From NCBI RefSeq assembly GCF_963662255.1, contig NC_085046.1:24881620-24945619 (forward strand): a stretch of DNA of 64,000 bases. Reading direction: 5' to 3'. Source of the stretch: Cinclus cinclus. Its lineage: Eukaryota; Chordata; Aves; Passeriformes; Cinclidae. The notes beneath the pieces are model-generated. The model saw only the letters and a program-made list of their open reading frames with translations. It searched no databases and had not been told where the DNA came from. A program made the translations under genes and the position numbers. The stretch's first letter is position 1; the number at the start of each line of letters is the position of its first letter. Below are positions 34,701 through 47,964 of the stretch, piece after piece.

Positions 34701-36266
34701 TATCTGTTTTTCTTCCTGTTATTCCTTCTGACTGATCACAGGAATAGTGTCTTATTTCACCCTAAAACACAGTACAATTATTTCATCCTGCTCATTAAGG
34801 TTACTTGATTAGTGTGCCTATAGCATATTTGAGGTTTTTTTGGGTTATACAAAAACTGATTAGCACCCAAAAAAAAAAAAAAAAAGAATTTTTCTCCTCA
34901 GATTGGTTAGGAATTTCTAACCAGACAGAGAAGTTGCACTCATGGGTACCATTAGGATGACTCCCCTTGGAACATCCCCAAATCTCCTGGCAAGCATCAG
35001 TGTTGGCAGGTTGATTCTTTTGTTCAGGCACCACTGTCCTTTTCAATCTAGATCTCAGAGCAAATGTCAGGCTGCTTTTCACCACTAATCCTTTGAAAAA
35101 ATACAACCTCAACAGCTTTATATTGCTGTTCCTGTTCATGCTGAGACCATATCAACAATGGCCATGTCCTCATATATAGTGTATCTATTATCTGGGTATA
35201 TGCACCTATATCTGTTTTCTGTATATCTATTTTCATCAGTCAGAAAAAAAAAGACAGAAAAATATTTTTTTAAAAGTTGTTCTTGGCTTTCATGTTAAAT
35301 TTATTTTACTATTAATATAGCACGTGAACCTGAAGCATTAAAAAGTGGGAGCCCAAAAAAACCTCTGGTTATATATGCACATAAATATCTATGTGTATCT
35401 CTCTTATGTACATAGAAACAAATGCAGGGCTAGAATAATCTATTTGGAGCTGTTGTCCTTGTGTTTTTTTATGCTAGGGATGTGTAAATGCTGAGACAGA
35501 AGTGAAGAAGTGAGTGTGTTCAGATGGGGGCCAGAGGCCTGGTTTTCAAAGCAATTGAAGCTCTTCTATCAGTAAAAGCACAGCAGCAGTCACAGCCCAT
35601 GACAAAATACAAGTATACACGTCCTGAAAAAAACAGTCATTATCCAGAGAACATCAGATTTCTGCAGTATAAATCCATAAAAAAAGAGTTCTGAAAATGG
35701 GAAAGGGGATCCAAATATAATTCTGATTTTTGCTGGTGTCTTGGGGGTCCTTTTTACTGTGTATTTCTGAAACCAGCACATTTTGTCCTATTAGGAGAAG
35801 GTGTTACCTGGTGCTGACTTTTCTCAGGGCTGTTTGCAGAATAGATTCCTTTTTGTTTGGCAGGCACTGAGTATACAGAACACAGAGAATGGTTTGGATT
35901 GTGCCAGCTGTTAGCAACGCCACAGTAATGTATCTGTTGTTTATCCTAGCAGAAAAATAAAACCTAACTCCCAGTGGGTCAAGGTGCTCCTATTTTCTCT
36001 TCTACTTCTGTCCTGTTTCCTTTCATAATCAAAACATCACTACATTAGATGTCATAAGTAGGAAAAAAGTCTGATTTTTTCAGAAAACAAAGCTTAGTTT
36101 TCAAACTAAATTAACTTTACAGAAAACTGTGGAAGGGTGGTTGCTGGCTCACTTAATCTATGTACACATCCCCTTCCCAAAAGGGAAGTGCAGGATATGT
36201 CCGTAAAACATTTTGTAGCAGCTATCTTCTTAACTAATATTGAGTAACGAAAGCACATGTTTTGTT

Positions 36267-36401
36267 AAAAAAAAAAAAAAAACAAAGAAAAAGGAAAAAG
36301 AAAAAAGAAAAAGAAAAAGAAAAAGAAAAAGAAAAAGAAAAAGAAAAAGAAAAAGAAAAAGAAAAAGAAAAAGAAAAAGAAAAAGAAAAAGAAAAAGAAA
36401 A
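36267..36401. repeat. A-run and (AAAAAG)n hexanucleotide array
   Basis: An A17 run leads into AAAG/AAAAAGG variants and then about 16 nearly perfect AAAAAG units. Open frames here (Lys/Arg-rich on plus, Phe/Leu-rich on minus) are pure repeat translations. Confidence 0.95.
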
Positions 36402-36997
36402 CTAGTTTTCACAACATGGAAGAGCTCTTTCCTTTGGTCAGAGGCCACAGCTTGTAACAGCTCAATCACCTTTTACTGTGCAGTTCACTGGCAAGTGGGT
36501 CCTGCTCGGTCCCAATATGCAGGAAGGTGGTAACTCGGTATCAGGGACATTATAGTTGAAATAATATAGGCTATACACATGAAGAAAAAAGAGCAGATAA
36601 TTTTTGAAGAACATTTGTTCTCTCAGCTGTAATTTTTGGGCCTTTTTCTTTCTCATAGGGGAAAATCCTCTTAAAAGGCTATGAAGTGTTCCACGTCATA
36701 AGTGCCTGTTATCTTGCTTATACTTAAGTGATAGTAGGAACTTTCAGTATTTCTAAGACCTTCCCTGATGTGAAGCAATTAATTTTGACATTTTGTCAAA
36801 GACTTGTCAATCTGTTCAACAACTTTTTATTTAGTGGAGCGGTGGCATTACTTCCCTAGGTAGTACCAAAGTGTGAATCTCAGGATGAGACACATCACAG
36901 AAGGTCAGTGCAGGAGGGCAGGAGGTGCTCCTGCAGCCAGACCTGAGAGTCCTCTGCATCCCCTGGTGCAGCCCATGGTGAGGCAGCTGTGTCCCAC

Positions 36998-37212
36998 AGC
37001 CCATGGAGAGCCATGGGGATGCAGAGATCCACCCCCAGCCCATGGAGAGCCATGGGGATGCAGAGATCCACCCCCAGCCCATGGAGGGCCATGGGGATGC
37101 AGAGATCCACCCCCAGCCCATGGAGAGCCATGGGGATGCAGAGATCCACCCCCAGCCCATGGAGGGCCATGGAGATGCAGAGATCCACCCCCAGCCCATG
37201 GAGAAGGAGCCC
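36998..37212. repeat. 39-bp minisatellite
   Basis: Five full units start at 36998, 37037, 37076, 37115 and 37154, plus a partial at 37193. Each contains CCATGGAG, CCATGG and GATCCACCCCC. Units differ by single G/A changes. Confidence 0.95.
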
Positions 37213-37340
37213 ACACCAGAGTGGGTGGGTGTTTGAGGGGAGACTGTGATCCTGTGGGATACCCATGGAGAGGGGTCCTGCTCCCAGGCTGGAGCAGCCT
37301 GTCCTTGGAGGACTGCACCCCATGGAGGTGTGACCCACAG

Positions 37341-37511
37341 TTTGGGGAGGACTGTTCCCCATGGGATGGACTCACACTGCAGCACTTTGGGGAGGACTGT
37401 TCCCCATGGGATGGACTCACACTGCAGCACTTTGGGGAGGACTGTTCCCCATGGGATGGACTCACACTGCAGCACTTTGGGGAGGACTGTTCCCCATGGG
37501 ATGGACTCATC
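37341..37511. repeat. 45-bp minisatellite
   Basis: Units start at 37341, 37386, 37431 and 37476; the last is incomplete. Each contains TTTGGGGAGGACTGTTCCCC, ATGGGATGGA and a CACTGCAGCAC end. Copies are virtually identical, suggesting recent amplification. A degenerate related unit follows to about 37600. Confidence 0.95.
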
Positions 37512-37969
37512 ACAAGGAGCTGTTGCTCATGAGATGAGCTCACATTTGCAGAGGTTCACGGAGAACTGTGTCCCATGGGATGAACCCCACAGTGCAGCAG
37601 GGGAATGACTCCTCTCCCTGAGCAGTGGAAAAAGCCAAGAGTGCTGAACTGACCACAACCCCCATTCCCTGTCTCCTTGCACTGCTGGAGAGTAGAGCTG
37701 GAAGGAGGGAGGGGTGGGGGGAAGGTGTTTGTAAGGGCTTATTTTACTTCTCATTATCCTGCTCTGATTTTGTTAGTAATAAGTTCACTTTATGTCTCTA
37801 AGTTGAGCCTGTTTAAATACCTTGATGGTATTTAATGAGGTTTCTTCTGGTCCTCATCTCAACTCATGAACCATGTGTTAAATTTTCTCTCCTCTGTCCA
37901 GTTGCAGCAGAAGAGTGAGCAAGTAGCTTTTGTGGGTGCCTGGCATCCAGCCAGGGTCAAACCACAACA

Positions 37970-38745
37970 CTATGTCATCTGTAAATTTCTTCTTACAGTG
38001 CTGAAATCGCAGTCATATTACAATTCTCACTTCTTCTGCATTTAATTTGAACATTTATCTCCATCATCTTGTGACTTAACCGAGTGGCAAATGCACACTC
38101 AGTCTGTAAATCTGTTAATTGTAGTGTGTTTTTAGAAGACCCATTATGAAAATGCCTTTCAAATCATAAAATATTGAAACAGACTTGGCTTCTCCCAGCC
38201 AGTGAGATCAGTAGATCTCTACCTGGCTATTTAAAGTGGTTTTGTTTTTTCAGGGTTACCTGAGGTTCATACAAATTCAGTGTTCGCTCAGTATTCAGTA
38301 TTCAGCTATTTTTCACTGGAAAATATTTGTGTCAGCAGTGATAAAAATAGTAACAAACCCTGAAGCTTTAGTAACTAGGTGTGTGCTACTTCAGTGTTCT
38401 CACTGAAACACTTAAGGAACATTGAGAATTATATTTGCAGTTGCACATCTCAAAGGACAGACAGGCACTTCAGGACTGATGCAGCCTGCTATCCTGCAGC
38501 TATCCCTTCAGAAATGAGCTCCAGAGCAAGATTTGAAAGGCAAGAGTTCTGAGCAGTGACTCTTCTTTTGACCTTGGTCTGAGCTATAGGCTGATCACCA
38601 GACACGTACCAGAAAGGGGACAAATGGTCAAGGAGAAAGTTGGAGAAAAAACAATGAAGAACATAATGAAAGCTGTGCTAATGCCTTCCCTCTCTTTCTT
38701 ATGGGCTGGGAGCTGTATTAGAAAAATAAGAAAAATCACAAAATT
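37970..38745. other. gene-free stretch
   Basis: Unique AT-rich sequence with a short CAGTATT duplication near 38290. Nothing else is seen. Confidence 0.5.
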
Positions 38746-38860
38746 GCAGAATCACAGAATATGCTGAGTTGGAAGGGATCTCAAGGACCATCAAATTCAA
38801 CTCCTGGTCTAATAAACCTTACTGGGACTCCACCATATCCCTAAGGTGAACGAATTGGGA
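38746..38860 (-). mobile_element. CR1 LINE 3' fragment, minus strand
   Basis: The reverse complement of a CR1 tail: AGAATCACAGAATATG, then GAGTTGGAAGGGATCT, then CAAGGACCATCAAATTCAAC. Only a short 3' piece remains. The right edge is approximate. Confidence 0.8.
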
Positions 38861-41800
38861 GCAGCCCATAAAACAGTGTGACTAGGATACATCTTCCCAG
38901 TTACACTGAAATCCAGGAAATTTTAACATAGTGCCAACAGACTGAAACCCCCTAGTGATGATACACCATAAAGATTGGCATAGAATCAGATCTATTTCTA
39001 GGTTTGTGGACGTCTGTTGAAACAGATATACAGATACTGTTGTTACAACAATTTTGTATGCTGTTACTATTTCCATGTAAAAATGGAAATGCTTATTCTA
39101 TTTCATCTTTGAGTGAATCTGAGCATCTCCTAATCTTCAGTCCTGGTACACTGATGACTTTACCAGAAGAAGCAGATCTCTAAACAGCATTCAAGGACAT
39201 GGAATGGGATTAATAAGATGCTTTCCTGCTTAATAACTTGCTCAACCTGCTTTTCATGTTGTGCTTCTCTGATAGGCTACTCCATTCCTTCAATGACACC
39301 ATTCTGCCTGTACCTCTTTTTCACAGCTCCCCCTTATTTTATTTATAGCTGTTGTATTTAAGCCATTTGGAGCAGGTCCTGCAGGATGTTAGACTCTGAA
39401 ACATGCTCTGCTCATGAATGACAGGGCAGGAGACTGAACATTTGAATACAACTCTGAGCAAACACAATGTGTTTTCAGGTTGTTTGGGCATTTTGGCTCT
39501 AAGAAATGTATAAATAAAAAACTGCACAGGACAGAGTTTATAAACTTTCCATTGTTCATGTCCACTAGAGGAATGCTGCCTGAAGAAGGGTTATTCGACA
39601 AACCATTTCCCCCTGGTATGCGCAGCATTTGGAAATCTTGCAAGTGGCAGAGGAAAATGCAAATAAAGACTTGGCTTTAAGCTCTTTTTTTTGTTTGTTT
39701 GTTTGTTTGTTCATACTGAAGTAGCATGTGGTGGGATAACTTGGTTTGTTCCTAAGCAACAATTTTAGGGGCATCAAAATTATTTATTTGTTTGTTTCTT
39801 TATGATTTTAATTTTATTTTGAGATTGTTGGTTTGGGTATTTTTTCCCCCTTTTCTTATATGTTTTTGTTGTTTTGAGACACATAGACCTCCTTGACTTG
39901 AGAACCTAGGAAGCCAAAGATATTGTTGGCTGGAAAGGATAACCCAAAGCAGTAAAAAGCATGTATTTATACATCAGTTTCACAAGCATTAATGGCAGTG
40001 ACCTGGCCAAGGCCATGCAGGGTAGCCTGCATTAGGAACAGGTCTTGGTGTTATGTTCCAGACAAGTCCTCACAAGGTGTGTGTTGGTTACTGTCAGTTT
40101 GACGGGCCACGTTGCCATCTGGGGCTGTCTCCCAAACATCACAGAGAACTTCCTCTCCCTGATAAAATCTTGCAAATCCTGCTGTCAAAGAGGATTAACA
40201 AGGTGTGTCTCTCACTACCTCTTCTTCTGTGTTCATTCATGCACAAGACACAGGTTTTCTTCAAAACTTGGTGTTTGTGCTCCAAGGAGGCAAGAAGAGT
40301 TGTGAAACAAAGCTCTGTGCCTCCCAGAAAAACCTCTGACAAACTATAAAGAAGGCTCACCCTACAGTGAATCAAAGCTGCTTCGGCGCATGGTGATACA
40401 TCCATTTTCTCTTGCACCGGACATGGAGTCTGTCTCTCCAGACAACACAATTTCTCTGGGACCTGGCTTAGCAAGAGCATTTGCAATTCAAGCTAAAATC
40501 TCTAAATTGGATTCCTTAAAGATAGAGTGCATAGTTGCTTCATTAAGCTATTAAGAGTTATGAACTATTATTCAACTTCTAAATAATTTTGAAACTTCCA
40601 CAAACCAGAAAGGTCATATTTCCTGCAGCTCCCATTATTTTCTTTTCAAAATGTTCACATTCTGCAGGTCTGAAATCCAGGTCACTTTCAACTAGATGTT
40701 AGTTCAGGAGTCTAAGTTTAGGTGTTCATTTCAATTTCATACTGTACAAAGGACAAATCTCTCCCTCAAAATCCCTGGCTGGCAGTCAGATGATGCCTCT
40801 TCCTCTAAAGTAATTTTATTTTACACAGTGTTAGAAAAGGTCTTTCTCTTCTGACCAGAGTTGTATGAAAAGGGCAAGCTCAAATGTAAAGCACTCCTTT
40901 CCCTATGTCAAAGCTAATGAGACAAGAGAAGATATCATTCATCATTGTTCTGGGTGAAAGATTGTCTTTGCCAGTTTGTGCTCAGGCATCTTGAAATGTC
41001 TGGAAGAAATTCCAATTTATATATTGCATTTTCTGCACATATGAATAAGCATGCAAGCTATTAAAAATAATTCAGAAAATATTGTTAGCAAGTACACAGG
41101 AGCTGTTATTCAGCATGATCTTGTACAGGCTGTGGGCATATACGGTTTCAGCTTCTTCTTGGTTTCTGGACTTCAAAACCCTTTACAAGCACTAATCTCT
41201 TCATCAATATTTCCAACAACGTTATCTGCCCAATACATTAACATGGTTTTCTCTTACTCCAAAACACTTTTGTAAAGAAATATCAGGTCTCAGTCTTGTC
41301 TATTCAAGCTTTGGCATCAACAAACTCCTACTAATCAAAATGTATTATAAGTACATTCTTATAAATTCCTAATAAAGTGACCAACTTGTGCTCTCTGTTG
41401 TGCACATGAAACTACAGATGCAACTGGATTAATTCTGGTCTGCTGTTAGCATCTGCTGCATTGAAAATTTAAATTTCCATAGGCAGTCCAGCTCTTCTTA
41501 TTTAGTAAACAATGAGTATTTTTAAGACCTGATATTTGAGTAACACAGTCCTCTAATCAAGCATTCATGGGAAGACATAGAAAGTTCTAAGTTTCCAGGA
41601 GGCCTAGAGATGATCTAAAATTATTATTTTAAGACAAGATGCTGAAACTTTCCACACATCTGGTGCAATTTGGTCATTTGTTTATCACCTGAATCAGACA
41701 TACTTATCCATTAATTCATGTAAATTTCCCTGATATTAAGTCACTGGATGGGAGCAAAACGTTTTAATAATTATAGCTATGTGACACTTTTTGTTGATGC

Positions 41801-42064
41801 AATGGCTGCATCAAAAAGATGCAAAAAGTGCAAAACCATCAAGGACTGGATATAAACCCCACAATTTTCTAAAATAATTGAAGTTTCAACTAAAATAATT
41901 TTGATTACCTGCAGCAGAAGAAAATACATTTCTTGTCAGTCAATCTACATGAGTAGCAGAGCCTAGGGGAGAGAAGCATTGCCCTCAGTAGAAGATAATT
42001 AAGTTAAGGACCACTAAAGCAAATTAGACATGCAGGGCATCATCCAAAAAATGCTGATCAATGT
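38861..42064. other. gene-free stretch
   Basis: Unique AT-rich sequence with a (TTTG)n run at 39690-39711. No gene, RNA or clear transposon is seen. Confidence 0.5.
39690..39711. repeat. (TTTG)n microsatellite
   Basis: Five TTTG units following a T8 run. Confidence 0.9.
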
Positions 42065-43275
42065 TGCTCTGAAACATTTCTCTACTGTCTTTGAAAGGTC
42101 ATGACCGTCAGGGAAGCTTCTGATGATAAGGAGAGGGCAAATGTTACATCCTTTTTCAAGTAGGACCTAAAAGGGACCTACAGACCAGTCAGATTCACCT
42201 CAGGCCCTTGAGAGGTGAGTCCAGGCACAGGACAGACAAAAAGAGAATTCAGACATCAAGCATTGATTTACCAAAGACATATCACCTCTGACCAATCTAA
42301 TTGCCTTGTTGGCTCTGGTTGACAGCTGAGTAGTGGATGTTGTTTGTCTTGACCTCTACAACATTCTTGACATAGTTTTTCATAATATGACCAAGGCCAA
42401 GCTGGTGAAATAAGACCTGGATAAGTGGATGAACAATTAGGTGGAAAATTGCTAGGACTGCCACTCTCAAAGGATGGTGTTCAGCCACAGGAAGTCCAGC
42501 AGACAGATCAGTCACTAGTGGCATCCTTCAGGGAGAGGTACCAGGGCTGCAATGGTTTATGATATTTATTGGAGATTTGGATGAGGGGATGGAGAGTGTT
42601 CTCAGCAGACCAGTGAGCAAGCTGCCCCAGGGAAGCTTTGTGCCTGGCAGCAGGGAAGCCAACTACACACTGGGGTGTCTTGGCAAAAGTGTGGTCGGTA
42701 GGTGCAGGAAAGTGGATCTTCCTCCCTCTTCCACCCAGTGAGACCATACTTGGAGCACTGGATGCAGTTTAGGGATACCCAGTAAGAGAAAGACATTGCC
42801 ACACAGGAGGGAGTCAAGTGGAGGACACCAGGATAGGGGAGGGGTTGCAGTACATGAAGGGTAAGGAGAGGTAGGGAAGCTCCCAACCTTTGTAAGAGCT
42901 GTCAGTGATGGGAGCTCACTGCCCTCTTCATCTGCCCTCTTGGGGAGGACACAGAAGAGGGACCAGTCTCTTTCCAGAAGTGCATGTGACAGAACAAGGA
43001 ACAGTAGATCTAAGCTGCAGCAAGGGTAGTTCTTGTTAGGAAAGCATTCTTCCAGTAGGAAAAATAAAAAATCACTATAAGGGTGGTCACTCTCTGGAGC
43101 AGGTGCCCAGAGACACATCTGAGCAGGCACGTACTTGGATGTACCTTGCCTGGACACTGCCCTGAACAATCTGATTTGACTTTAAATATGGCAGAAGGGC
43201 AGAAGGTTTTGGGCAGAAGGTAGGACTGGGTGTTCTCCAGAGATTCCTCTCAAATGATAGCATTCTGGATTTTAT
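42065..43275 (+). mobile_element. old CR1 LINE copy with RT remnant
   Basis: A degenerate CR1 of about 1.2 kb. Around 42480-42650 a frame reads FMIFIGDLDEGMESVLS, matching the part of the CR1 reverse transcriptase just before its catalytic box; the catalytic box itself is not recognisable. Further on, GACCATACTTGGAGCACTGG, GGAGCTCACTG and CAGGTGCCCAGAGA follow the order of the CR1 3' half. The end is near a decayed CAAATGATAGCATTCTGGAT, a worn terminal repeat. It is non-functional, with many stops and indels. Confidence 0.7.
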
Positions 43276-46200
43276 ATGCATCAGTTCCCCAGGTATCCTT
43301 CAGGTGTCTAGACAGGCAACATTGTGTGGCAATGTCATCAAAAGAAGGTTCTTGGCCATGCTTGAGAAGTAGGACACAGCGATCATATGTATGATTATGT
43401 TTAGATTTATTGCAAATACAGTATCTAAATATTGTCAGTGTGGTATCTAGATCAAAACTCTGTTACATATTACAATAGATTATATTATAATCAGGTGATG
43501 ATCCCTCCTGTTAGGTGAGCAAGCTTCAGTGAGATCCCCTTGCTTTCCTAACTTCTTAGAAAAGTCTAGGTGTGGCTAGGTCCCCTTGGCCTCAGATTTG
43601 GTCTACAGTCTATGCCAAAAAGGTTATAATGTAGGCAGGTTTGGTGAGAAGTGTACGGGTTGACAGCCTTCAGCCTTGCAGAATTCACCACTGCAAAGCA
43701 CCTATGTATCTACTTTAGGATTTTATCTCCCATGTTGGACTGGATCTTCACACTTTTACTCAACTGTTCAAAAGTGAGTGTTCCTTGTCTTCAAGCTGGA
43801 TGCACCCTGCAACTTCCTGAGAGCAGTCTGCCCAGTTGGCCCAGTCTCCAGCAGTAGTTTATAGCCTTGTGCATACTGGTGGGCTCAGAGGTCAATCATG
43901 AGCATTTCAGCTCCCCCATTTCTGGAATGTGTCAATTATGTGAGCATTCAGGCAGCTCATCCCACTGCAATACCCACTAATGCTCTTACCTTAGGACAAA
44001 AACATTGTCCATCAGAGACTGTGGAAAAGGAGAGGGTGTGTGAGTGTGGGTGTGTGATGCACATGGAGATCTTACTATCTACTCAGTAGAGCTCAGGATC
44101 TGCCCTGTAATCAGATGGTGACACAAGTTTCAGAGGCAGGAGGGAAGCAATGCCAAAGGCAGAGCTTGAGCAGAGATTTCTTCCTCCGTCCTTTTCTTCT
44201 AGGGGAAGTAAACCAGACGAAGGATGGAAAATCAAATTGGAACTGCTTAGCCAAACATCAGAGCTCAGGAGAGGGATGGAGAGGCTTAGCATAGGCAGTG
44301 GGTGAGGGGGTAGGAGAGCAGGAGGCAGGAAGGGCAGCCTGGCAGCTGGCCTGGATCTCAGCAGATGCTGTACGAGAACTGGGCACAGCTGGCTGCAGAG
44401 GAGCCCCGTGGAAGGTCAGAGTGGCTCACATCTAGTGCATAATGCATGCAACCCACCCCAAATGAGTTGTCAAAGTTATACAGCAGTAGGAATTTTAATT
44501 ATTTTGGGCTATTTAATACTACAGTTTGAAAGCCAAAAAAGTTTGGGTTTCTTTCCAGAAGTGTTTCAGAAGGCCAAAGAACTGAGAACACATACTGCTG
44601 AAAATTAATTATGGACATTTCCATGGCCTGTTGGGTGAATCTGTGTGAGTTACTTGTCCTTTACTTCCTCTCATATCTGTGTGTTTATATTTTTTGTTCC
44701 TTCTACAAGGTATTTGTCCAACTGCTGTGATGTTTCCAGCTTTGTCTTACTGAGAAAGAAAAGTTCTCTTCTTCACCATTACCATCACTGCAAAGATGTA
44801 CAAGCCCTTTGGCCCTGGGAATCTGAAGACCTTGTGTCTTGTCCTGATGACTGGGGTGATTACGTCTAGTGTAAACACATGCAGACTCTGGCAGAGATTT
44901 CTGCCTGCAGAGCTGACCTGTAGCGAATAGAGAAAATAAAGATGAAGGCAGGAGAATGTCAGGTGGAAGCATTTCTCTGTGTATGGGGGATCATTTCTGG
45001 GGCCTGAGGACAAATCACCCTGTGTAAAAATGATGTGGAGATGTGCAGTGGTGGTTACCTGTGGCTGTGCAGAACAACAGCTCAGCTGTAAGAGCCCAAA
45101 TGGAGTGACCTCCAGTAAGAGCAGGGGCATGAGGCAGGAACATCCCCTGGCACGCTTCTGTGGAAGGCAGATAAAATCAAGCAAGGACTGTCTGGGAGAC
45201 ATGGGAAGAGAGTGGGGGAAGTGTGCTCCTCGTTAGGAATGTTAGATAGCGTGGGAAAACAGCAGGGACAATAAGAATTGCTAGAAGACACAAAGGGATA
45301 AAGTTTCTGGCAGATGTTTCTTCCTCTGCTTGCCATGGACTTAGTTTATTATTAATACTTTGGGCCTTTCTGTTTAATTAAACATTAACTAGAGCTCAAA
45401 GCACACAGCCTTGTAAGCGTGCATGCAAAGCAGGAGCCTTGCAGAGTCAGAGGGCAGGGCTGTTGCTGAGGGTAAGGCCACAGAGGGCAGAGATGCTCTA
45501 AGGAATAATGCAGCCTCATCCCTTTGAAAAGAGCATCCAGACTGATGGGAACGGATGTCAATATGGTAGATGTTCTTACCCCTAAAATAACTGAAACTGA
45601 GGAATCTGTGGACAATTTTCTAGGGAAATTGCCATCATTCCAGAACATGGCATTATTAAAAGATGCTCTCAAAACCCTTATAAGTGTGCTGAAACAGACA
45701 TTCTTCTGCAGTGGAATTGTACAGTTCCACTTCAATTGTTCACTAAAAATGAATTATTATTCTTACAAGGTGATGTTCGTATTGTGGATATATCTAGATA
45801 CTATTTCTGAAGCATGTCTGAAAAGCTGCCTAAAAGGATTTGAAGCACTTGGATCCAGTGACTGACCTTTGGTGAAAGGCAATGCAGGAATATCAGGTGC
45901 CTGAAATAGACACAGAATTTTCCTGGTGAAAAGATGTATTTGCATGGAAAAAGCAGTACAAACATTCATGAAGCATAAACACCTCTGATTACTCAGAAAA
46001 TAAAAAGTGTCAATATCTAGGAAGATCATACACACATTCTTTAAAGTATTAAAAGGGGAAATGCAGAAAAGCCTCAAGGCTATATGTCTGCATAGCCGTG
46101 TAGGGAAACAAAAGCCATGTAAAAAGAATAGATAGAAGGATCTGTGCAGAGGATCCAATTACTAAAGAAAAGAGAAAAAAGTATATTCTTCTGCTTTATT

Positions 46201-46717
46201 TAACTTTCAGACAGAAACTCAAGGGTTCACAGAGATACATCCATAATTCACAACTCATGAGGATAGTTCAGGACAGTTTTTGTCTGCTCCTTGAGCAGGA
46301 AATGTGATGATGCCAGTATGGTCTTAGAAATAAGTTGATCAGAACTGCTTCCTGACTTCCAGTCTGTCTCACACGGATACAGTTTTTACAAACTTTCTAA
46401 AGAATATTGGCTCTTTTGAGAGAGACTGTTTTTGCAATTTGTATTATGCTCAAAACAATTCTTAAATGGATGGATTAAAACATCAGTACAGGATGGCTGC
46501 TCAGAAAAAGCCCTTGAACATATCTTTCTATTTACTTTTGCTACTGTCAGATATCATAATGTTTAATTTTTCCAATATCTGTCCATATTATTTTTACTGT
46601 GTTTGCACAGTAAAACACTTTAGCGTTACCTGCAATTAGTATTTTACTATGGTCTGGGGTGTCTGAATGATCGGTGGAGAAGGAAGGGTAATTAATCCCA
46701 TGCATAGTGGGATGTGA

Positions 46718-46751
46718 ACTGGTTTGTGAAAATACACTGGTTTGTGAAAAA
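46718..46751. repeat. short tandem duplication
   Basis: ACTGGTTTGTGAAAA occurs twice in a row with a few bases between. Confidence 0.8.
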
Positions 46752-47964
46752 GGAAGAGAGGACAGCCTTTCCCTCAGTGACAAATGGGTGCTGAGGCTCC
46801 TGGCTGGCAGAAGCAGCGGTGCCAGTGCCCGTGAAGGTCAGATCACCCCAAGCAGCTGTGCTCAGCACCAGCCCCTGCCCTCGGGGTGCAGCCTCACCTA
46901 CCATGTGGGACAAGTGCCACAGGGTCATTTGCAGATCCCCTGTCACTGTGCATGTGGGGGATTTAGGCACCTACCAAGGTGACAGAAGTTCAAGGAACCA
47001 GTGATTTTTGGACAGCCTGCTGGGCAGAACTCCCACACTGAGCTCCCACACTTGAGCTTTGGCTGCTAAATGAAAGAAAGAGTTTATCTTCTTTTAAGTC
47101 CTAGTTTTTAAGTAATCAGGTCCCTGACAGCATTAGGTATTAGACTAGACTTAATTTTATCTTTCAAGGAATGTTCTCACTGCTCACCATGCCAAGACCA
47201 TCAAACAAAATGCTTCTCAATTTCTAGTTGATATAAAAGACAGCTCATGGCATTTAGGGTTATGCAGTATTATTTTGATGTAATTCTCAGTGTTACTGGC
47301 TGCCAGATTACACAGGATTCAATTAAATTTTTCAGGCTTATTTCTGACCAGTCACCCACTAGCTGCTTTTGAAAGACCACGGGTTGTGTGGCATTCTAGT
47401 ACTCGTGTCAAAACTGGTCTCTCCTAGGAAGGCACAAGAAACAATATACTGTGTGGCTGTTTATCTCTGTGCTCACAAACATGTTCCTTCAGCTTGGTGT
47501 ACTGGGTCCAGACTTTGTGCTTGTCACTAGCGCAGGCACATCTGCAAAGAACCACCCCCATATATATCTGAAGTATCAATTTTTACTAATGCATAGAGCA
47601 GGCAATTCTTAATTCTTATTTAACTGCATAAAGGTTTCTTCTTGTAACCAAGATTACACAGATGCAAAACTCACGTAAGGAGGCAAGTTGTCTTCATTCA
47701 TACTCCATGCCCCAACTAAAACTTGTAAAATGGTTCTGCCCTTAATTCCGTTGCCTAAGTCAAACTGGAAACCTCTTAAATAAATAGACTTTGCAGGCTT
47801 TTACTTTCTCATGTTTGCATCTCTTTGAAGTTCAACATTGCTTGATAATACCAGGGATATGTATTCATGGGCTGAAACAAGTTCAGCATTGCACAGGGAC
47901 TAAACCAAAGAAGGAATGAAAAGACTTATGAAAAGACTATCCTTGGAGGTCTTAGTTGAGGTAA

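Larger units (their letters stand above)
31420..36879. other. gene-free stretch
   Basis: No gene is supported. It holds a (TA)n microsatellite, an (AAAAAG)n array, an A-run at 34870-34885 and an AT-rich, motif-dense block at 34040-34270 listed as a candidate regulatory element. The remainder is unique sequence in which I see nothing definite. Confidence 0.55.
36880..37969 (+). mobile_element. avian LTR-like repeat, 3' part with tandem expansions
   Basis: This is the same family as 23132-23620; they share GGGCAGGAGGTGCTCC, CCATGGTGAGGCAGCTG and CAGCCCATGGA. It contains a 39-bp minisatellite, a 45-bp minisatellite, then CTCCCTGAGCAG, a variant poly(A)-like AGTAATAAG near 37773, and ends CCAGGGTCAAACCACAACA. 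The TGT start of the other copy and the ACA end here agree with an LTR of the TG...CA type. The 5' portion is missing in this copy. The long frames on both strands arise because both repeat units are multiples of three. Confidence 0.65.

Noticed and set aside
36230..36533. Lys/Arg-rich and Phe/Leu-rich open frames
   Set aside because: Direct translations of the (AAAAAG)n array.
36998..37511. Regularly spaced repeats resembling a CRISPR array
   Set aside because: Units are direct tandem copies with no unique spacers, in a vertebrate genome.
36831..37608. Long open frames (up to ~219 codons) on both strands and in several frames
   Set aside because: They are created by 39-bp and 45-bp tandem units, both multiples of three, so all frames stay open. 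No domain or codon signature of a gene.
42663..43169. 168-codon minus-strand open frame
   Set aside because: It lies antisense to a decayed CR1 copy.
44747..45202. 151-codon minus-strand open frame
   Set aside because: No domain, no conserved motif, and overlapped by plus-strand frames; not supported as a gene.
45524..45865. 113-codon plus-strand open frame with helical look
   Set aside because: No family recognised, no splice context I could defend, and codon use like its surroundings.
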